DNA from: Stromatinia cepivora
Lineage: Eukaryota; Ascomycota; Leotiomycetes; Helotiales; Sclerotiniaceae
Length of the DNA stretch: 64,000 nt
Direction of reading: 5' to 3'
Assembly: GCA_014898415.1 (NCBI GenBank)
Contig: RCTD01000006.1
Coordinates: 1,922,001-1,986,000 of the forward strand
Part shown: positions 11,699 through 23,586 of the stretch, one piece after another
Layout: each line of letters opens with the position of its first letter
Numbering within the stretch: position 1 is the first letter of the stretch
Translations under genes and position numbers: made by a program
Notes under the pieces: model-generated
Databases searched by the model: none
Seen by the model: the letters and a program-made list of their open reading frames with translations, nothing else
Told to the model about the DNA's origin: nothing

Positions 11699-12747
11699 AT
11701 GGCATATCCTTGGTCTGCGTACGGTTCACCAGGACGTTTCAACCAAACCGCTCCACAAGGACAAGATTCATATCAGAACGCTGTCGTCATACCCGATGGC
11801 AATTCTCCGTCAACTGCTTGGTTACCTATCTACAACCAACGAAGTCCATACGATGAAAATGAAATCATACATCTCATTTATGAAATTGTCCGTGACTATG
11901 TTCGGCTATCAGCAGTCTCAGAGAACGAGGTAATTTGGGCCCCAGAAGGTGGCCACAATCTTGATGAGTCGCTCTGCAACTCACTCAACATCTCTGAAAT
12001 TGCCAAATCATTGATACGTCGTTTACCAGACTCTGCGACGAGACAGCCCAAGACAATACACCTCTACAAATCCAGTTCTTTATTTGGTATTACCAACAGC
12101 TCTGACTTACGTCGTAGCCGCGAAGCCCCACCATGTTCAGATCCAAACCAGCAGTATATACTACCTCATGAAGTGCAATTAGCTATTGGGGACAATCAAT
12201 CTACTGCTATTATTTTGGATACACACGAGAGTGAGTCTTTCTTCACTATCTCGTGCAAATAACTCGTATTTCTAACAGTTGTGACATAGATACAATACGC
12301 ATGGTGTCACTTTCTGAAGGTGCTGATGAGGTGAACCCACCTTGGGTTTCGTTAGAAAGACCTGAAGATACTTTTTACTATCGAAACTACTGGCCGCGAC
12401 ATGCTCCAACCTGGCTTCGTGTACAGTCAAACAAAATCAAGTGTTTAGACGCAATACCCCCAGGAATACATGACTATGTGCTTAGTTATCTGGATTGCGG
12501 AGAGGAATGGATGGTAAGCCGTATTTCGCTTGGTCTTCAACTTGCTTTTAAGATTGTACAATAGCTAGTAGCAGAGAGCTAACCGCATGTATAGCGGCGC
12601 AAAATTAAACATTCTCTTGAAGGAACATATGGCTGGCCCAGCGACTTTCAGCAATCGGCATGGGATCAAGACCGTGAGCGTGTTTGGGAAGAGGCTGATG
12701 AGGAATTTGAGTATTTAGGTCGCCCGGATGTTCTACGATTCGTGTGA
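11699..12747 (+). CDS. uncharacterised three-exon protein
   Basis: Exons 11699-12230, 12290-12513 and 12595-12747 join in frame to 302 aa. Intron 1 (59 bp) runs GTGAGT...ATAG. Intron 2 (81 bp) runs GTAAGC...ATAG with a GAGCTAAC branch point. Using the nearer AACAG acceptor in intron 1 would create an immediate stop, so ATAG at 12289 was chosen. The start at MAYPWSAYGSP was preferred because it gives a plausible N-terminus. The frame is open back to ATG 11396, which would give 403 aa. There is no signal peptide or membrane segment. The C-terminus is charged (DQDRERVWEEADEEFEY). I do not recognise the family. It diverges from the GH71 gene across a short shared promoter. Confidence 0.7.
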
Positions 12748-13005
12748 TCAAAAGTTTATGTATCAAAATTCAACATTATTGATTTGATCCTTTGTACTTT
12801 AGCTTTCGTAGATTTCGTTAATTATTCCTCGGCGTAAAATCTACATTTTGAAGCATACATGTGTTCTATCAACTAGAAACTATAAAGACAGAACATCACA
12901 GAAGGCAAAACGAGATAATGTTTGATTGACTATATTTAATCTACAAGTAAATAACTTGACCAGAATGTTTCCTGTGCAAATACGCTTTCCAACTGTTTTG
13001 GTATC

Positions 13006-14569
13006 CTACAGACTTGGTTGATATATTTGATTTGGTGGACTGCTTACTTGTCAGTGTCCGAAGCGATCAAAATGTCACAAAATAGTTAAATACGTACCCA
13101 ATACAAACGGTATCGTTTTGTGATACAAAACCATACGAAAGGTACGAATTGTAAGAATAAAAGTCCGTAAGCGTGGAATTTGTATAATCCCTTACAAAAG
13201 AAGCCACCGGCACGTTCACATCTGCAAAGCTTGTACCTCCTGTGTTCACCACCAAAATGGGACATGACATGGGAGCGCAGAGAGTGGTATTCGAAAGACC
13301 AGAGCAGTACAAACTGTTATCCAGATTGAAGAGTCCAGCGGTTGGAATTTTGAATTTGACGAAAGCTTCGTGACAAGTGTATTGCTCTTCACCGGAGATA
13401 GTAATGTTCTGAGGGCACTCCGTTGTAACAGGAGGAAGGGGGGCAACATCGTCACCACTTTGGGAATGCCGAATCAGATCAATTCTAGAATAGGATCAAA
13501 GCACTTACATATTGATAACTCCTGAGACGTTATGCGCTGGGGCTATATTCTCGTTGAATCCGCAATTCTGTTTCATGTTCGCCCAAACTTGCTCCGTAAC
13601 CTCGCTGCCGATTCAATTTAGTTGATTCTCATCAAAGATTAGCAGGCACTTACTCCCAGCTGTTACCCCAGGTGCTCTCATAGCCTACCTTGAATCTTTG
13701 TCTAAACGATAATTAGGAATGCAAAGCTTGACATCAAAGGGAGGGACTGAGCTGCATACAAAAAGCAAGAGCTACATTGTATCTCCAACGGGTATTCGTC
13801 AAAATCCAAAACCTCTGGCCAGCCATAATTATCATCATCTATCGGATCAGGCGCATCGGTGTAGTAATCCATGGCAGACATTTGATCCCGTCCAGATGTC
13901 TCGAAAACACTTTCCAGCGTTGTCCATTCAGGCTCTATGCATGTATCATTGTCACCTGTATAATGTTCCCAGTACCCCTCTGACGAACCAAGATAACACT
14001 TTTGTGTGTTCTTTGGCCATGTTGCACCATCTAATGCTACCATAGTAGTTATATTCCAGCTTGATTTTGTTAGATTAATGGTGACTCTGTATTATTGCAA
14101 ACTCACCTGTCCTCAACATCTAGACAGAATTCATCGGTAGTTTCATCTTGTAAACATATGAGCCCCCATTTGTATTCAATCATGTCCACTAGCTCGTGTA
14201 ACGACATGACATTACTGTCAATAGAAAATGTGTCGTCGGCACAAGCAGTTTCAGAAAGAGAAGTCAAGGAAGCCAATCCTGTTTGACACGAGGCTGTGCA
14301 AAGCGAGGTTAACGATGATGTATTCCATTCTAAAACCACAATAGTCAGTCGACAAAATACCAGTCAATCTAAGATGACAAACTTGTGCTTTGAATTGAAT
14401 ATGGTGTCAATTGAATCAAGCTCTCGCAGTTTAGCTCGGTATTAAATGCTGCATCACAAGCTGCACTTATGTCTGGCGAGAGTATGCTTGCATGCAAGCC
14501 ATTGTATAAAGAGGCTGCTTGAGCCCCTCCAATGTAGATCAACGAGACCTTTATCGACGAGAACATCAT
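13006..14569 (-). CDS. LysM-domain secreted protein
   Basis: Exons on the minus strand: 14569-14383, 14329-14107, 14059-13760, 13701-13654, 13604-13509, 13457-13098 and 13039-13006. They total 1248 nt, giving 415 aa. All six introns are 47-58 bp with GT..AG ends. The N-terminus MMFSSIKVSLIYIGGAQA looks like a short signal peptide. The N-terminal half has the Cys-rich pattern of fungal multi-LysM proteins (LNCESLIQLTPYS, LCTASCQTGL, WGLICLQD, ATWPKNTQKCYLG, STWGNSW). Two LysM-like modules follow at about aa 303-345 (QYTCHEAFVKFKIPT) and aa 353-406, ending NDTVCIGPP. LysM binds chitin oligomers or peptidoglycan; secreted fungal forms can shield hyphae or dampen host chitin sensing (family knowledge). 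Only one fully typical LysM terminus is present. The start could lie further upstream if a 5' exon was missed. Confidence 0.8.
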
Positions 14570-15771
14570 AAGTGCCGTAGACTGGGCGTCTAAAGTTTTG
14601 AATACTGACTTCGAGGAATGCAGCTACTCTGTGATATTCATGAAAACAACAAAGCAAAGAACCTTCTACCCATGACCAAAGCAGAAAGGTTGAGGACCAA
14701 GTTATCAACTGTCTGCATCGATGAAACCTCGGGCCAAGTTGCCATTACACAAACATCGCACGAGCCAGGATTGATTGACTAACAATCTCTTGCGTCATCT
14801 TGAGCGCCCCTGAAAATGTATCATCCATTAAAGGACGAAAGCAAGGATAGCAACTGAACTAATTACTTACTGAATGATGGATAATCTCCGTGCACATTCT
14901 GGAGCGCAAATCGTTCAACTCGTTTTTCAGGTACCCCACCGAACAGAAATTAAATCAAGCTTATCTCTTTCCTTAACCCTAGTCAATCTCATATGCATAA
15001 CTTACGATGGTTATCTTCATACAATAGTCAAATATCATTGTTAGAGGGATAGATCCGTTGTCTCTGGGCCGACTGGTCTTGACACTTTTGATTCGCCGCG
15101 GCCTGTTCAATACAGGGCCCATCTAAGCACTAGTGAGACCACTTTACCTCATGGTGTCTTACTTTAGTACTTCATACACTTTCACGATTTTGCACAAGCG
15201 TATCTTTTTGACATGAATTTTGTCGAGGGGATAGGGCCGATTCTAGTGTCTAAAGATTTTATCGTCCAAAAGAGTGGGGAGGACGAACGATACAACGTTA
15301 ACGAAAAATTTGCAATTCTGCGCCTTTTGACAGCATCTTATAAGATTACTGTACTATTGAAATGAGAATTAAATGGACCAAAACCGGTAATTATCCAGAA
15401 TTGCTGTGTGATAGTCGGATAATCCACCAATTGTAGAATGCACCGTAATCTTCATCAACCTTTCTACAGAAACGCTAGGACGCAAAGAATTACATCGCAA
15501 ATTAGATGTTGGAATTACTGTAGTTATCGACTCACAAGGAGTTCGGGACTTGCATCTCAGGGATGTATGCTACCTTCTAACTTTCAAATAGCCCGAACGA
15601 CAAAGGCAAAAACGACATCCCCTCTCTAAGAGAAAATCTCTGCTCTGTTCTAGGAGAAAAATTGGAAAACAAATTGAAAGGAAAACGGTTCTCCTCAACC
15701 AATCCTATCAAGCAGGTGAAAAGACTCTGAAATAGGCACAAGACAGACGCAAGAGAACAATAGCTGCCATT
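14570..15771. other. intergenic region upstream of the LysM and small secreted protein genes
   Basis: A divergent interval of about 1.2 kb. An open frame at 14454-14708 on the minus strand overlaps the first LysM exon in another frame and has no recognisable content. The sequence just before 15772 is AG-rich and pyrimidine-interrupted, as in fungal 5' UTRs. No RNA gene or repeat was found. Confidence 0.5.
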
Positions 15772-16263
15772 ATGAAAACCCCTACGACAATCACCTTCGT
15801 ACTTCTTCTTGTCACAAATGTGCACGCCTCTCCCGAGAGTTTATTCAAGCGCACGCTCTGCAGTCGAGCAGTTGAACCTCAGTTGAACACAACTACCAAC
15901 TGCGGTGTTTATGGGACCATCACTCAACGAGGAGGCGGGAAGATAAACATGTGGCAAGTTAGCCTTCAACCTCGTGTGATCAAATTATCACATAGAACAA
16001 TAACATTATGGAAGAGTTCTGACAAGCATAGGCCCTCCCAACCCCTCCAGTCGTCGCCAGAGGACTGCGGTGCCTACTGCCAACAACTAATTGGCGATTA
16101 CTCGCAATCGTTCAGTATTCAATCTAGTTCAAACAGCACTGGCTATTCATGCAGTTGCTACCAATTTGGTGTTGGGGCACTGAAATTGAAGAATGGGACA
16201 GATGGAGATTTGAAGACTGTAGCTTATTATGATACTGCTTGTTTTTCTTTCTCATCATGTTGA
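15772..16263 (+). CDS. small secreted cysteine-rich protein
   Basis: An intact 163-aa frame starts with a clear signal peptide (MKTPTTITFVLLLVTNVHA). A dibasic Lys-Arg after SPESLF could be a Kex2-type processing site. The mature part has eight cysteines (TLC, NCG, DCG, AYC, SCSC, TAC, SSC) and N-glycosylation sequons (NTT, NST, NGT). This is the profile of a fungal small secreted protein or candidate effector; no known family was recognised. The interval 15950-16031 has a CTGAC-like branch and TAG acceptor and might be an unrecognised intron. The obvious GTTAGC donor (74 bp) would destroy the Cys-rich frame, so the unspliced model is kept. Confidence 0.65.
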   Translation: MKTPTTITFVLLLVTNVHASPESLFKRTLCSRAVEPQLNTTTNCGVYGTITQRGGGKINMWQVSLQPRVIKLSHRTITLWKSSDKHRPSQPLQSSPEDCGAYCQQLIGDYSQSFSIQSSSNSTGYSCSCYQFGVGALKLKNGTDGDLKTVAYYDTACFSFSSC

Positions 16264-17044
16264 GCTTAATCTTGAGCACCACTTGGCTGGAGGGTTGACG
16301 ATTGTTGCTGTTGGTGGAGGATTGTTGTGTAAGGCAGTGCTTGGGAATTGATGATGATGCAGTACGCTTGATATTCATTCATACAAGCGAGATGTGGAGG
16401 ATAATCTGTATTTCGCGTTTTGGGCATCAGATCTTGCGCCCCGATTACCTAGACGCTTGGCAATCTGCAGACGCTTGAGCTTAGATATTAGATGTAATGA
16501 TGTCTAATACCCTCGCTTATATCCTCTCAAGGTTGGCTTTAAAAATTATCAGTAGCAACTGCACTGCGGTTTGTCGGCCTTCCAAGATCGCCAAATTCAG
16601 AGCATTGAAAAATAGTCGGCTATTCAAGAAGAAACTGCGCATCTTAAGGCTTCAAATTGAACTCTAAATCTACACCTCTTTTCATAGAAAACTAGATAAT
16701 CAACAACTGACTAGAACTAGACTTCTATTGAAGATTAATTGCATCTAGAAAAGACTTAATTCATGTACATTCCAAATCACAGGTTATGGTTTGCTTCTGT
16801 TAAGTTATGGGTTAGGCACGGAGGTTATATTGATAGAGGTGGAACAAATAGAGGAGTAAATTGAGTATAGATTGTATATCTATGATATTGATGATAGTTA
16901 AGATTGATACAAAAAAGAGGATCCTTCTCTTCCTTTCAAGGTATAAATATGTATTATCTTCCACTAGTTTATCCACATCTTCAAGGTAAACATGTGACTA
17001 TATCTCAACATTTCCTCTTTTTGAATACTTCGTTTCAGTGTCTA
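16264..17044. other. 3' flank of the gene island
   Basis: No gene was recognised. Composition falls gradually towards 17.0 kb. The TA at 17043-17044 is the insertion site of the adjoining Fot1-like transposon. Confidence 0.55.
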
Positions 17045-17088
17045 AGTCTAATACCCCACTTTCGGGCCACCCCCGTTTTGGGCCACCT
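17045..17088 (+). repeat. left TIR of the Fot1-like transposon
   Basis: It begins AGTCTAATACCCCAC and ends TTTTGGGCCACCT. It pairs with the inverse of 34393-34437, differing at the first base and by a one-base indel in the C-run. GC content is strikingly higher than in the element interior. Confidence 0.92.
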
Positions 17089-17099
17089 CGAAAATATCA

Positions 17100-18061
17100 T
17101 TATATAAATTTTAAACTTTAATAATTCAATAACTATTCTACTTCAACAAAATCCTTTGTAGTATTTGTTTTATAATCATTATTAGAATCATCTTTTTCAA
17201 TTTTACGATCTCCAATCTCAATTTGTGTTCCCCGAATAGTTTTAATCCTTGCAAACCTCGAATTCGGATTAGTTTTTATTATTCGTTTTTTTTTAGGTAT
17301 AATTTACTTTAATTTATATTCCAATTGTTTTATTCGATACTTTGATTGTATAAATTTATAATCCTTAATATCAAAACCTTTTGTGATTTTACAAAATAGC
17401 AATTGATAAATTGAAAGATCGTTTTTTTTTGAATTATTATATATATATATATTTTCGAAGATGTAATACTTTTTGAAGGGTTTTTTATAGAATAAAAGAT
17501 AATTCTATATTTTATTGATGTTGAAGATCATTATTTGAAATAGGATTTTGATTTAGAATTTTGTTATTGTTATTTTCAAATAATAAACAATTTATAAAAA
17601 ATTTAGTGCGGTTTTGAGGCTATAAATCAGAAGCCTTTTATCCAGATTTGATATTATAAGCTGTTAAATTCTCTGTTCTAACTTTCTGATAACAAACAAG
17701 AAAGTTATATTTTCTAGCTATTGAAGAATCCAATAAAGAATCTAATTTATTGAGGTAATATTTATAAATATTTTTAAGAGATGAGAATACTGATAAATCT
17801 AATGGTTATAATATATATGATGTATATAATGATAGAAATAAAAGATGGGTATTATTTTTGAAGTATTTAAATATAAATTTAATGGTTTTATAATTTCTAT
17901 AATTATTTAATATGAATAGTCTAGCTTTTTTAGATCAGGAAAAAGTAGTTTGAGGAATAAAGATCGTTTTCAATTATTTAAATTCTATAGTATCTATTGT
18001 TTATCCATTATTTATGGTAGTGAATTTCTATTCTTTATATAGAGTAAGATTTGTAGGAAAC
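17100..18061 (-). pseudogene. Fot1-like transposase, C-terminal half
   Basis: The minus-strand translation contains FIPQTTFS, KKARLFILNNYRNYKTIKF, then LLFLSLYTSYILQPLDLSVFSSLKN, the DDE-superfamily core of Fot1 transposases (pieces are separated by stops). The second catalytic Asp, normally in an ILDGHGSH-like motif, reads Asn (ILNNYRNY), again a G-to-A change. The region further left (17100-17700) is the degenerate C-terminal tail. Confidence 0.85.
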
Positions 18062-18227
18062 TGTTAACTTTTGATGCAGGAAATAATAGTATTATTGATT
18101 ATATAGATTGAACTAAGAATTTATATTTCTAGTAAAAGTAGAATTGAAGTTATCCCCAAATATAATTTGTGCATTATTGTGATCATATAATTTCAATTCT
18201 AATTCTATAATGATTTTATTTCCAATA
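18062..18227 (-). repeat. Copia-1 3' LTR
   Basis: On the + strand it starts TGTTAACTTTTGATGCAGG. It aligns end to end with 33450-33615 and 60683-60848 (all 166 bp). Its terminal ...CCAACA is mutated to CCAATA. Confidence 0.92.
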
Positions 18228-18660
18228 CTCCTTTATTAAGGATATCTTATTCGATTCTTCTAGATTATTAATCCTAACATTTTCTTGAACTTTTCGAAAG
18301 CAATCCTTGTATAAAGCTTCGTCATTCTATTAGTAATTATATTGTATATATTGATATAACTAATGGCGATTTTCTTTTTTTCTATTAAATTTCTAATAAA
18401 ATGATAATTGATATCTATATATTTGGATTGTTTGTGTAAATATAAATTCTTGGTTAAAGTTAAAGTATCCTAATTATTATCAAGTATTTGAATTGTATCT
18501 TTATTCTTTTTAATATAATTTGATTTGAATAAATCTTTGAATATTTATATAATCTATCTCCTTTGTTTAATGAATATTGTTATTATAATATATTCTGATT
18601 TTGTATTGGAAATAATTATAAACATTTGTTTCTTATTAATCTATAATATAAGGCCTTTAT

Positions 18661-18846
18661 TGTTGGACAGACTTCGTAAGAGGGTGTATACATAAAATGT
18701 GTATGAAGTAAAGATGATTTTATTATTTTATCTAACCCCTTTATATAATAGAATTCTATTAATTTATATAGATATTGTTATTTTATTTATAATATAAAGG
18801 AAATATATGATAATATTATATGTTTTATTAATCATATATTTTAATA
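18661..18846 (-). repeat. Copia-2 3' LTR (heavily mutated copy)
   Basis: It starts TGTTGGACAGACTTCG and aligns base for base with the right LTR over 186 bp. Its distal half is almost pure A/T, and the terminal TTCCAACA has become TTTTAATA. Confidence 0.9.
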
Positions 18847-19929
18847 TAAGTTTAACTTTTTTTTTTGTACAAAATACTATATATATAAATCAAATTGATT
18901 ATTAGAATACAGATAACTACCTAATCATTTAATTCGATCCTTATACCCATTTTCTATTCAAATGAGTATAATGAATTTTCTCCCCAAATTAATTAAATAT
19001 TCAATATTTGCATCCTTCAATTTCATCGAAATAGAAGCTTTCTATCCTATATATATTTTTTGATCGGCTTGGTCAATATTTCTGATTTCGGGATTGTATT
19101 GATGGTTATAAAACTACTAAAAATCGCATTTACCGAATTCCCGAAAATATATATTTCATATCAGTTATAGGGCAATTGATTGCATTGAGATCTTATCCTG
19201 CATTTACTGTAAAATTCGCATTATTTATAATATACTGATTCTTTGTACAATAGGGCTCTTCAATTGTATAATATTGCGAATGCTTTAGCCCAACCAAATC
19301 AAAATCCTATTCTCCTGATCGGTGGTAGAGAGTTTGCTTTTTATTGTTACAATACTCTTTAATTCGTTGTTCTAATTATACCAGGATATCCTGTTCCATT
19401 TATATAAAATCGTATTATATCTATTCAAATATAATCGATATATACTTTATATATCAATAATTTCTTAATACAAAATCGGAGTATTTTGATTGAAGGATCT
19501 TATAGAGAGTATCATCATTAAGAATTGATTCCTTTCCCTGAATACTATTGTATAAAAGAGCATTTCGAAAACAATTATGGGAATTATAAATAATGCAATT
19601 ATGGGATTCGTTATATACGCTTAGATCGTCTATATGCTGGTCCTGCCAGCCGATTTAATCTATCTCCTTCTTTTCACATTTCTCCTAATCGGAATTCTAT
19701 TTCTCTTCCTTCAGCAAAGAAACCTTTCTTGTTTGATTCTGGTTCTATAAAGAAGCCTTTCGTTATTAATTGATTTGTATAATATCTGAATATTTTTATC
19801 TTTTGATTTAGAAAATGAAATCAGAATGAAAAATTTTCTTTTTATAATTTTTGAAAATAAAATATAAAACATAAAAATGATTAATATTATATTCCTATAT
19901 CAATTTTGGTTCATATAAAGGTTTAATTG

Positions 19930-20534
19930 GTCTTTATACGAATTTCTTGTTTTACCCATCCTTTTATATATATTTTGAGAGTATTTATATCAATAAACTT
20001 TTCTAAACTATTATTAGAATTAGCTTTTGTTATTATATCAACAATATTATCGAATCCATTGATCCATCTCATTTCTATCAATTCTCTTCGTTCATATGAT
20101 TACCAAAATACCATAATATCGATCATCAATCTTTTCTCTTTCGTTATATCTAGTTTAACAAAGTATTCATATAGCAAATATGAATCAATGTATACAACGA
20201 TTGGGATATCAGGGATATCGAATTATAAGATAACAATTTGTAAAATAGATCGTATTATAAGACTGATATTTATTTCTGCTATTATTTTATATATCTTGGA
20301 TACTAATATATTATATATAACTTTCTTACTTTTTGTATTATTATAATGAATAATATTGCCTTTTATTTCGAAGGTATTTTCGTTTGATATATTTTTATTT
20401 GTAAACAAAATAATGAATCCTATTTGATTGTTCAAATCCTTATTATTGGTAAAAGATTCATTAATAAAAACGAATAGCTTTATATAATCTTTTTCAAAGG
20501 GAATAAAATGAAGACTTCGATTAAAGTTTTTCAT
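19930..20534 (-). pseudogene. Copia-2 RNase H / C-terminus of pol
   Basis: It reads LHFIPFEKDYIKLFVFINES, NNKDLNNQIGFIILF, SKKVIYNILVSKIY, then across a frame break DSYLLYEYFVKLDITKEKR, SYERRELIEMRWI and DNIVDIITKAN. This is the copia-type RNase H ending in the ADxxTK-like motif (here VDIITK). The first catalytic Asp (usual VFTDAS) is Asn in VFINES. Confidence 0.85.
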
Positions 20535-22329
20535 CTGTCAATCTAGTCTTTTATTGAACAATTTGATATTTTCATTTAATAAATCTTGATGTTGTGTAAT
20601 AGTTAATAGATTATATGATACTTTTGGTTGACAAATTGTAGCAATATATACTCTTTTAGTTTTTTGTTCCCAATATTATTTTGAATTATTAACCTTTCCG
20701 ATTTTTTTTCCTTAGCTTTTTTATATAAATATAAGATCGTTTTCTATATATCATATTGTATATCCATTGAATATTAGTAGGATGTCATTTGTAAAATATT
20801 CTCTTGATTTGACTTTGATATTTGTATTAATTAATTCTTTGTTTTTTAACTTTAGGAATTACTCATCTACAAGAATGAAATATTATCTATTTGTATTCCT
20901 ATAATTCCGAATTGTATATTCTTTGAATCCGAAATTAGCAAATAGAGATTATATAATAATATAATTATATTCAATCTTTCTTAATAATATTTCCAATAAA
21001 TTGCCCATTAATATATTTCTACTTTTGTAATATTATATAATAGCTTTTTGATTATTATAATTGTACCCTTTATATATTTATTTTAAAGTTCTTTTAGTAA
21101 ATTTGTTAGTATAATACGATTCAGAGGTGTTTTTGATTATATATATATCTGTATAACATTTTGTATTATGAACTTGATACCTATTGACTCTAATATTGGA
21201 GTTAGAACCATAATAATTCTTTGGCTTGATCTTTGAATTATAGATGCTTATATCAATATTATTTCTTTTCCAGAATCATTATATGTTTGAATAACTAGAT
21301 ATAACTTTTTATATAAGGAATTTGTTATATATCTTTTGACTTTATTTATAAGATATAAATTGAACAATCTTCTAATATATATAAAGGGATTATATTTAAT
21401 AAATTCGAAATATCTTTTACAATTAAACTATCAATCTCTTATATTTACAAAGTTTCAAATAGTTTGTCCTTCAATTATAATGATCCCTTTCGTACAAAGA
21501 TCAATTGTAAGATCCAATACTTTTTATTCCTTCTTTATGATGAATACTTCTAATAGATCTTGATTATCTCGAATTGTAATAATTAATTGATCATATTCAT
21601 TATTTATTTTTTGTACCTTCTATAAAAATAATATTCTAAAGATTTCGATTTGTATCAATATACAAAATATAGGATTGACTATTCTTTTTTTTTTGATATT
21701 AGATTGTATATATTTCCTTTCAGATTTGCTTATCTCTTGACCTTGATCTAAAAGAATAAAAAGGATCATTGGGGATAATAGATTCTCCAGAAATAACGGA
21801 TTTTCTATATTTAGAAGGATTATTAGAAATGAATTTTCCATTGGGAATAGTTCTTCGTATATATCCTTATAAAATAGTTTAACGATTGTTATACGAAATT
21901 CTATAGGATTATAAAGGAGATCGATTATGCAGTTTTGATTCGTAATTGCAATCAATCTATAAAGTCCCGTTTATTCTTTTTTTCTCTCTATACTCATATT
22001 AATAAATTCAAAGATAGTTTTAATATCTCATACATATCTAAGCCATTTCTAATATCAAATAAATCTTGTATTATACACTTTGCTTGAATTTCTCGAATCT
22101 CTTTCATTATTTATTGGTATACCTATACTTATTTTATAATCGATTAGGAAAATAGATTATACAAAATCATTCGGGGATATACTTTATATATAAAAAGAGT
22201 TGGAATAAAGTTGTTTAGTTCTGTAATATTATTTATTATTTTGATTGCCATCTATAAAATAACTTTTTTTTCGAAATTCTTGTCTTTTAATTCTTCCTTG
22301 AATATTTTATACAATTATTATATAGATAT

Positions 22330-22760
22330 ATGAAATCTCTCGATTTTATCAATTATATTGTGAGCTTCTATAGGGACTTCGTGAATGTCGATTTGAAGAG
22401 TTTTCGCCTTTTATTGAAATTCGGTCGATATAAAATTTGTACCTGTATTATAAAATATATGATCTAATGGGTTAAGGTATATGTCAATCTAGTATTTCCG
22501 AATTATATTCCAAATTATCTTTATGTTTATGTTTCGTACAAATACAACAATATTATATACAATAGCTTTATTAATGATATAAAGAACAGGTTTTCCTTCA
22601 ATATAGAATATATCCAGAATGATTGAATAATTGAATTCGATATCATCTTTTATTATGAATTTGAAATGTTCTGGGGATTTCGTATGAAACTAACAATGTT
22701 TGCATACTTTATTGAGTTTCTCAATCATCTAAAAGTTAATATCTGTATACCCTGTACAAT
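22330..22760 (-). pseudogene. Copia-2 integrase
   Basis: The minus-strand reading contains IEKLNKVCKHC followed by HTKSPEHFKFIIKDD, then YSIILDIFYIEGKPVLYI with the first catalytic Asp retained. The expected second Asp is in a YNTGTNF context, where D has become N. The zinc-finger C-x-x-C is still visible (CKHC). Confidence 0.8.
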
Positions 22761-23586
22761 TGAATATATTAATGAGTTTTCGTACAAAGGGATACCCGAA
22801 TCTTCGATATATTTGTCGAAATTCAGTTTCTATTAAATAATAGTATATCACCGTCTCTTCTATTTAATCAAGAAATATAAAAGGATATTCCCATTTTCAT
22901 ATAATAAAAATAATCTTATCATTTTGCTTTAGTACATTTGATATATTATCGAGCATGATATATAAGCAATCTATATCCTATATATATATAAGAAATAGGA
23001 TATTTATTAATATAATGAAAAACATAATGATTCCAATTGATATTTGAACAGTGATATTTCCTTACGATTTATACAGTTCCTTTTCCGAATTTGATATTAT
23101 ACTCAGCATCTTTTATATATAAAATACCTTTCTCTCTTTCTAATATTTGTATCTAAAATTCCCCTGTTATTGATACTCCTGATACATCTGTATCTAGAAT
23201 AATATCTTGAAATATATTTGCTGAATATCGATCTTGAAATTGGAAAACTTTATTTGGATTATTGCTCTTTTCGTACTTTTCGTATGATTGATTGAATTGA
23301 TCATTTTGTAGATATATATACATCAATAATTATCTCCTTAATAATTCTGTAATATACACTTCATTAACAAAACCTATTTTAATGAAATATATCTCGAATT
23401 GAATTATTTGATTGTTTGAAGATTCAATTTAAGGATATTCGAAAATATCGTCTTCTTTTAATATTTCGTCCTTTTTGTATTACGATTCAAATGTACCTTT
23501 ATATTTCAAAAGATATTGCTCGAATATTTCTTCATCCATTTCTTGTTCTACTATATATTGATTGAATTTCATCTTCCATTCCTCTT

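Noticed and set aside
13485..13508. 24-bp intron in the LysM gene (GTAAGT...CTAG) giving a longer protein
   Set aside because: Too short to splice. Using the CAAAG acceptor at 13458 gives a normal 51-bp intron, keeps the frame and makes the CDS total divisible by three.
14454..14708. 84-aa minus-strand ORF upstream of the LysM start
   Set aside because: It overlaps the first LysM exon in a different frame and shows no recognisable domain or usable junction to the LysM reading frame.
15957..16031. possible 74-bp intron in the small secreted protein gene
   Set aside because: It would shift the frame and lose the Cys-rich C-terminus; only an intron of a multiple of three bases would fit, and its GTGGCA donor is weak.
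19927..20346. 139-aa hydrophobic plus-strand ORF resembling a membrane protein
   Set aside because: It lies antisense to the recognisable Copia-2 RNase H, and its hydrophobicity is a by-product of AT-rich codons.
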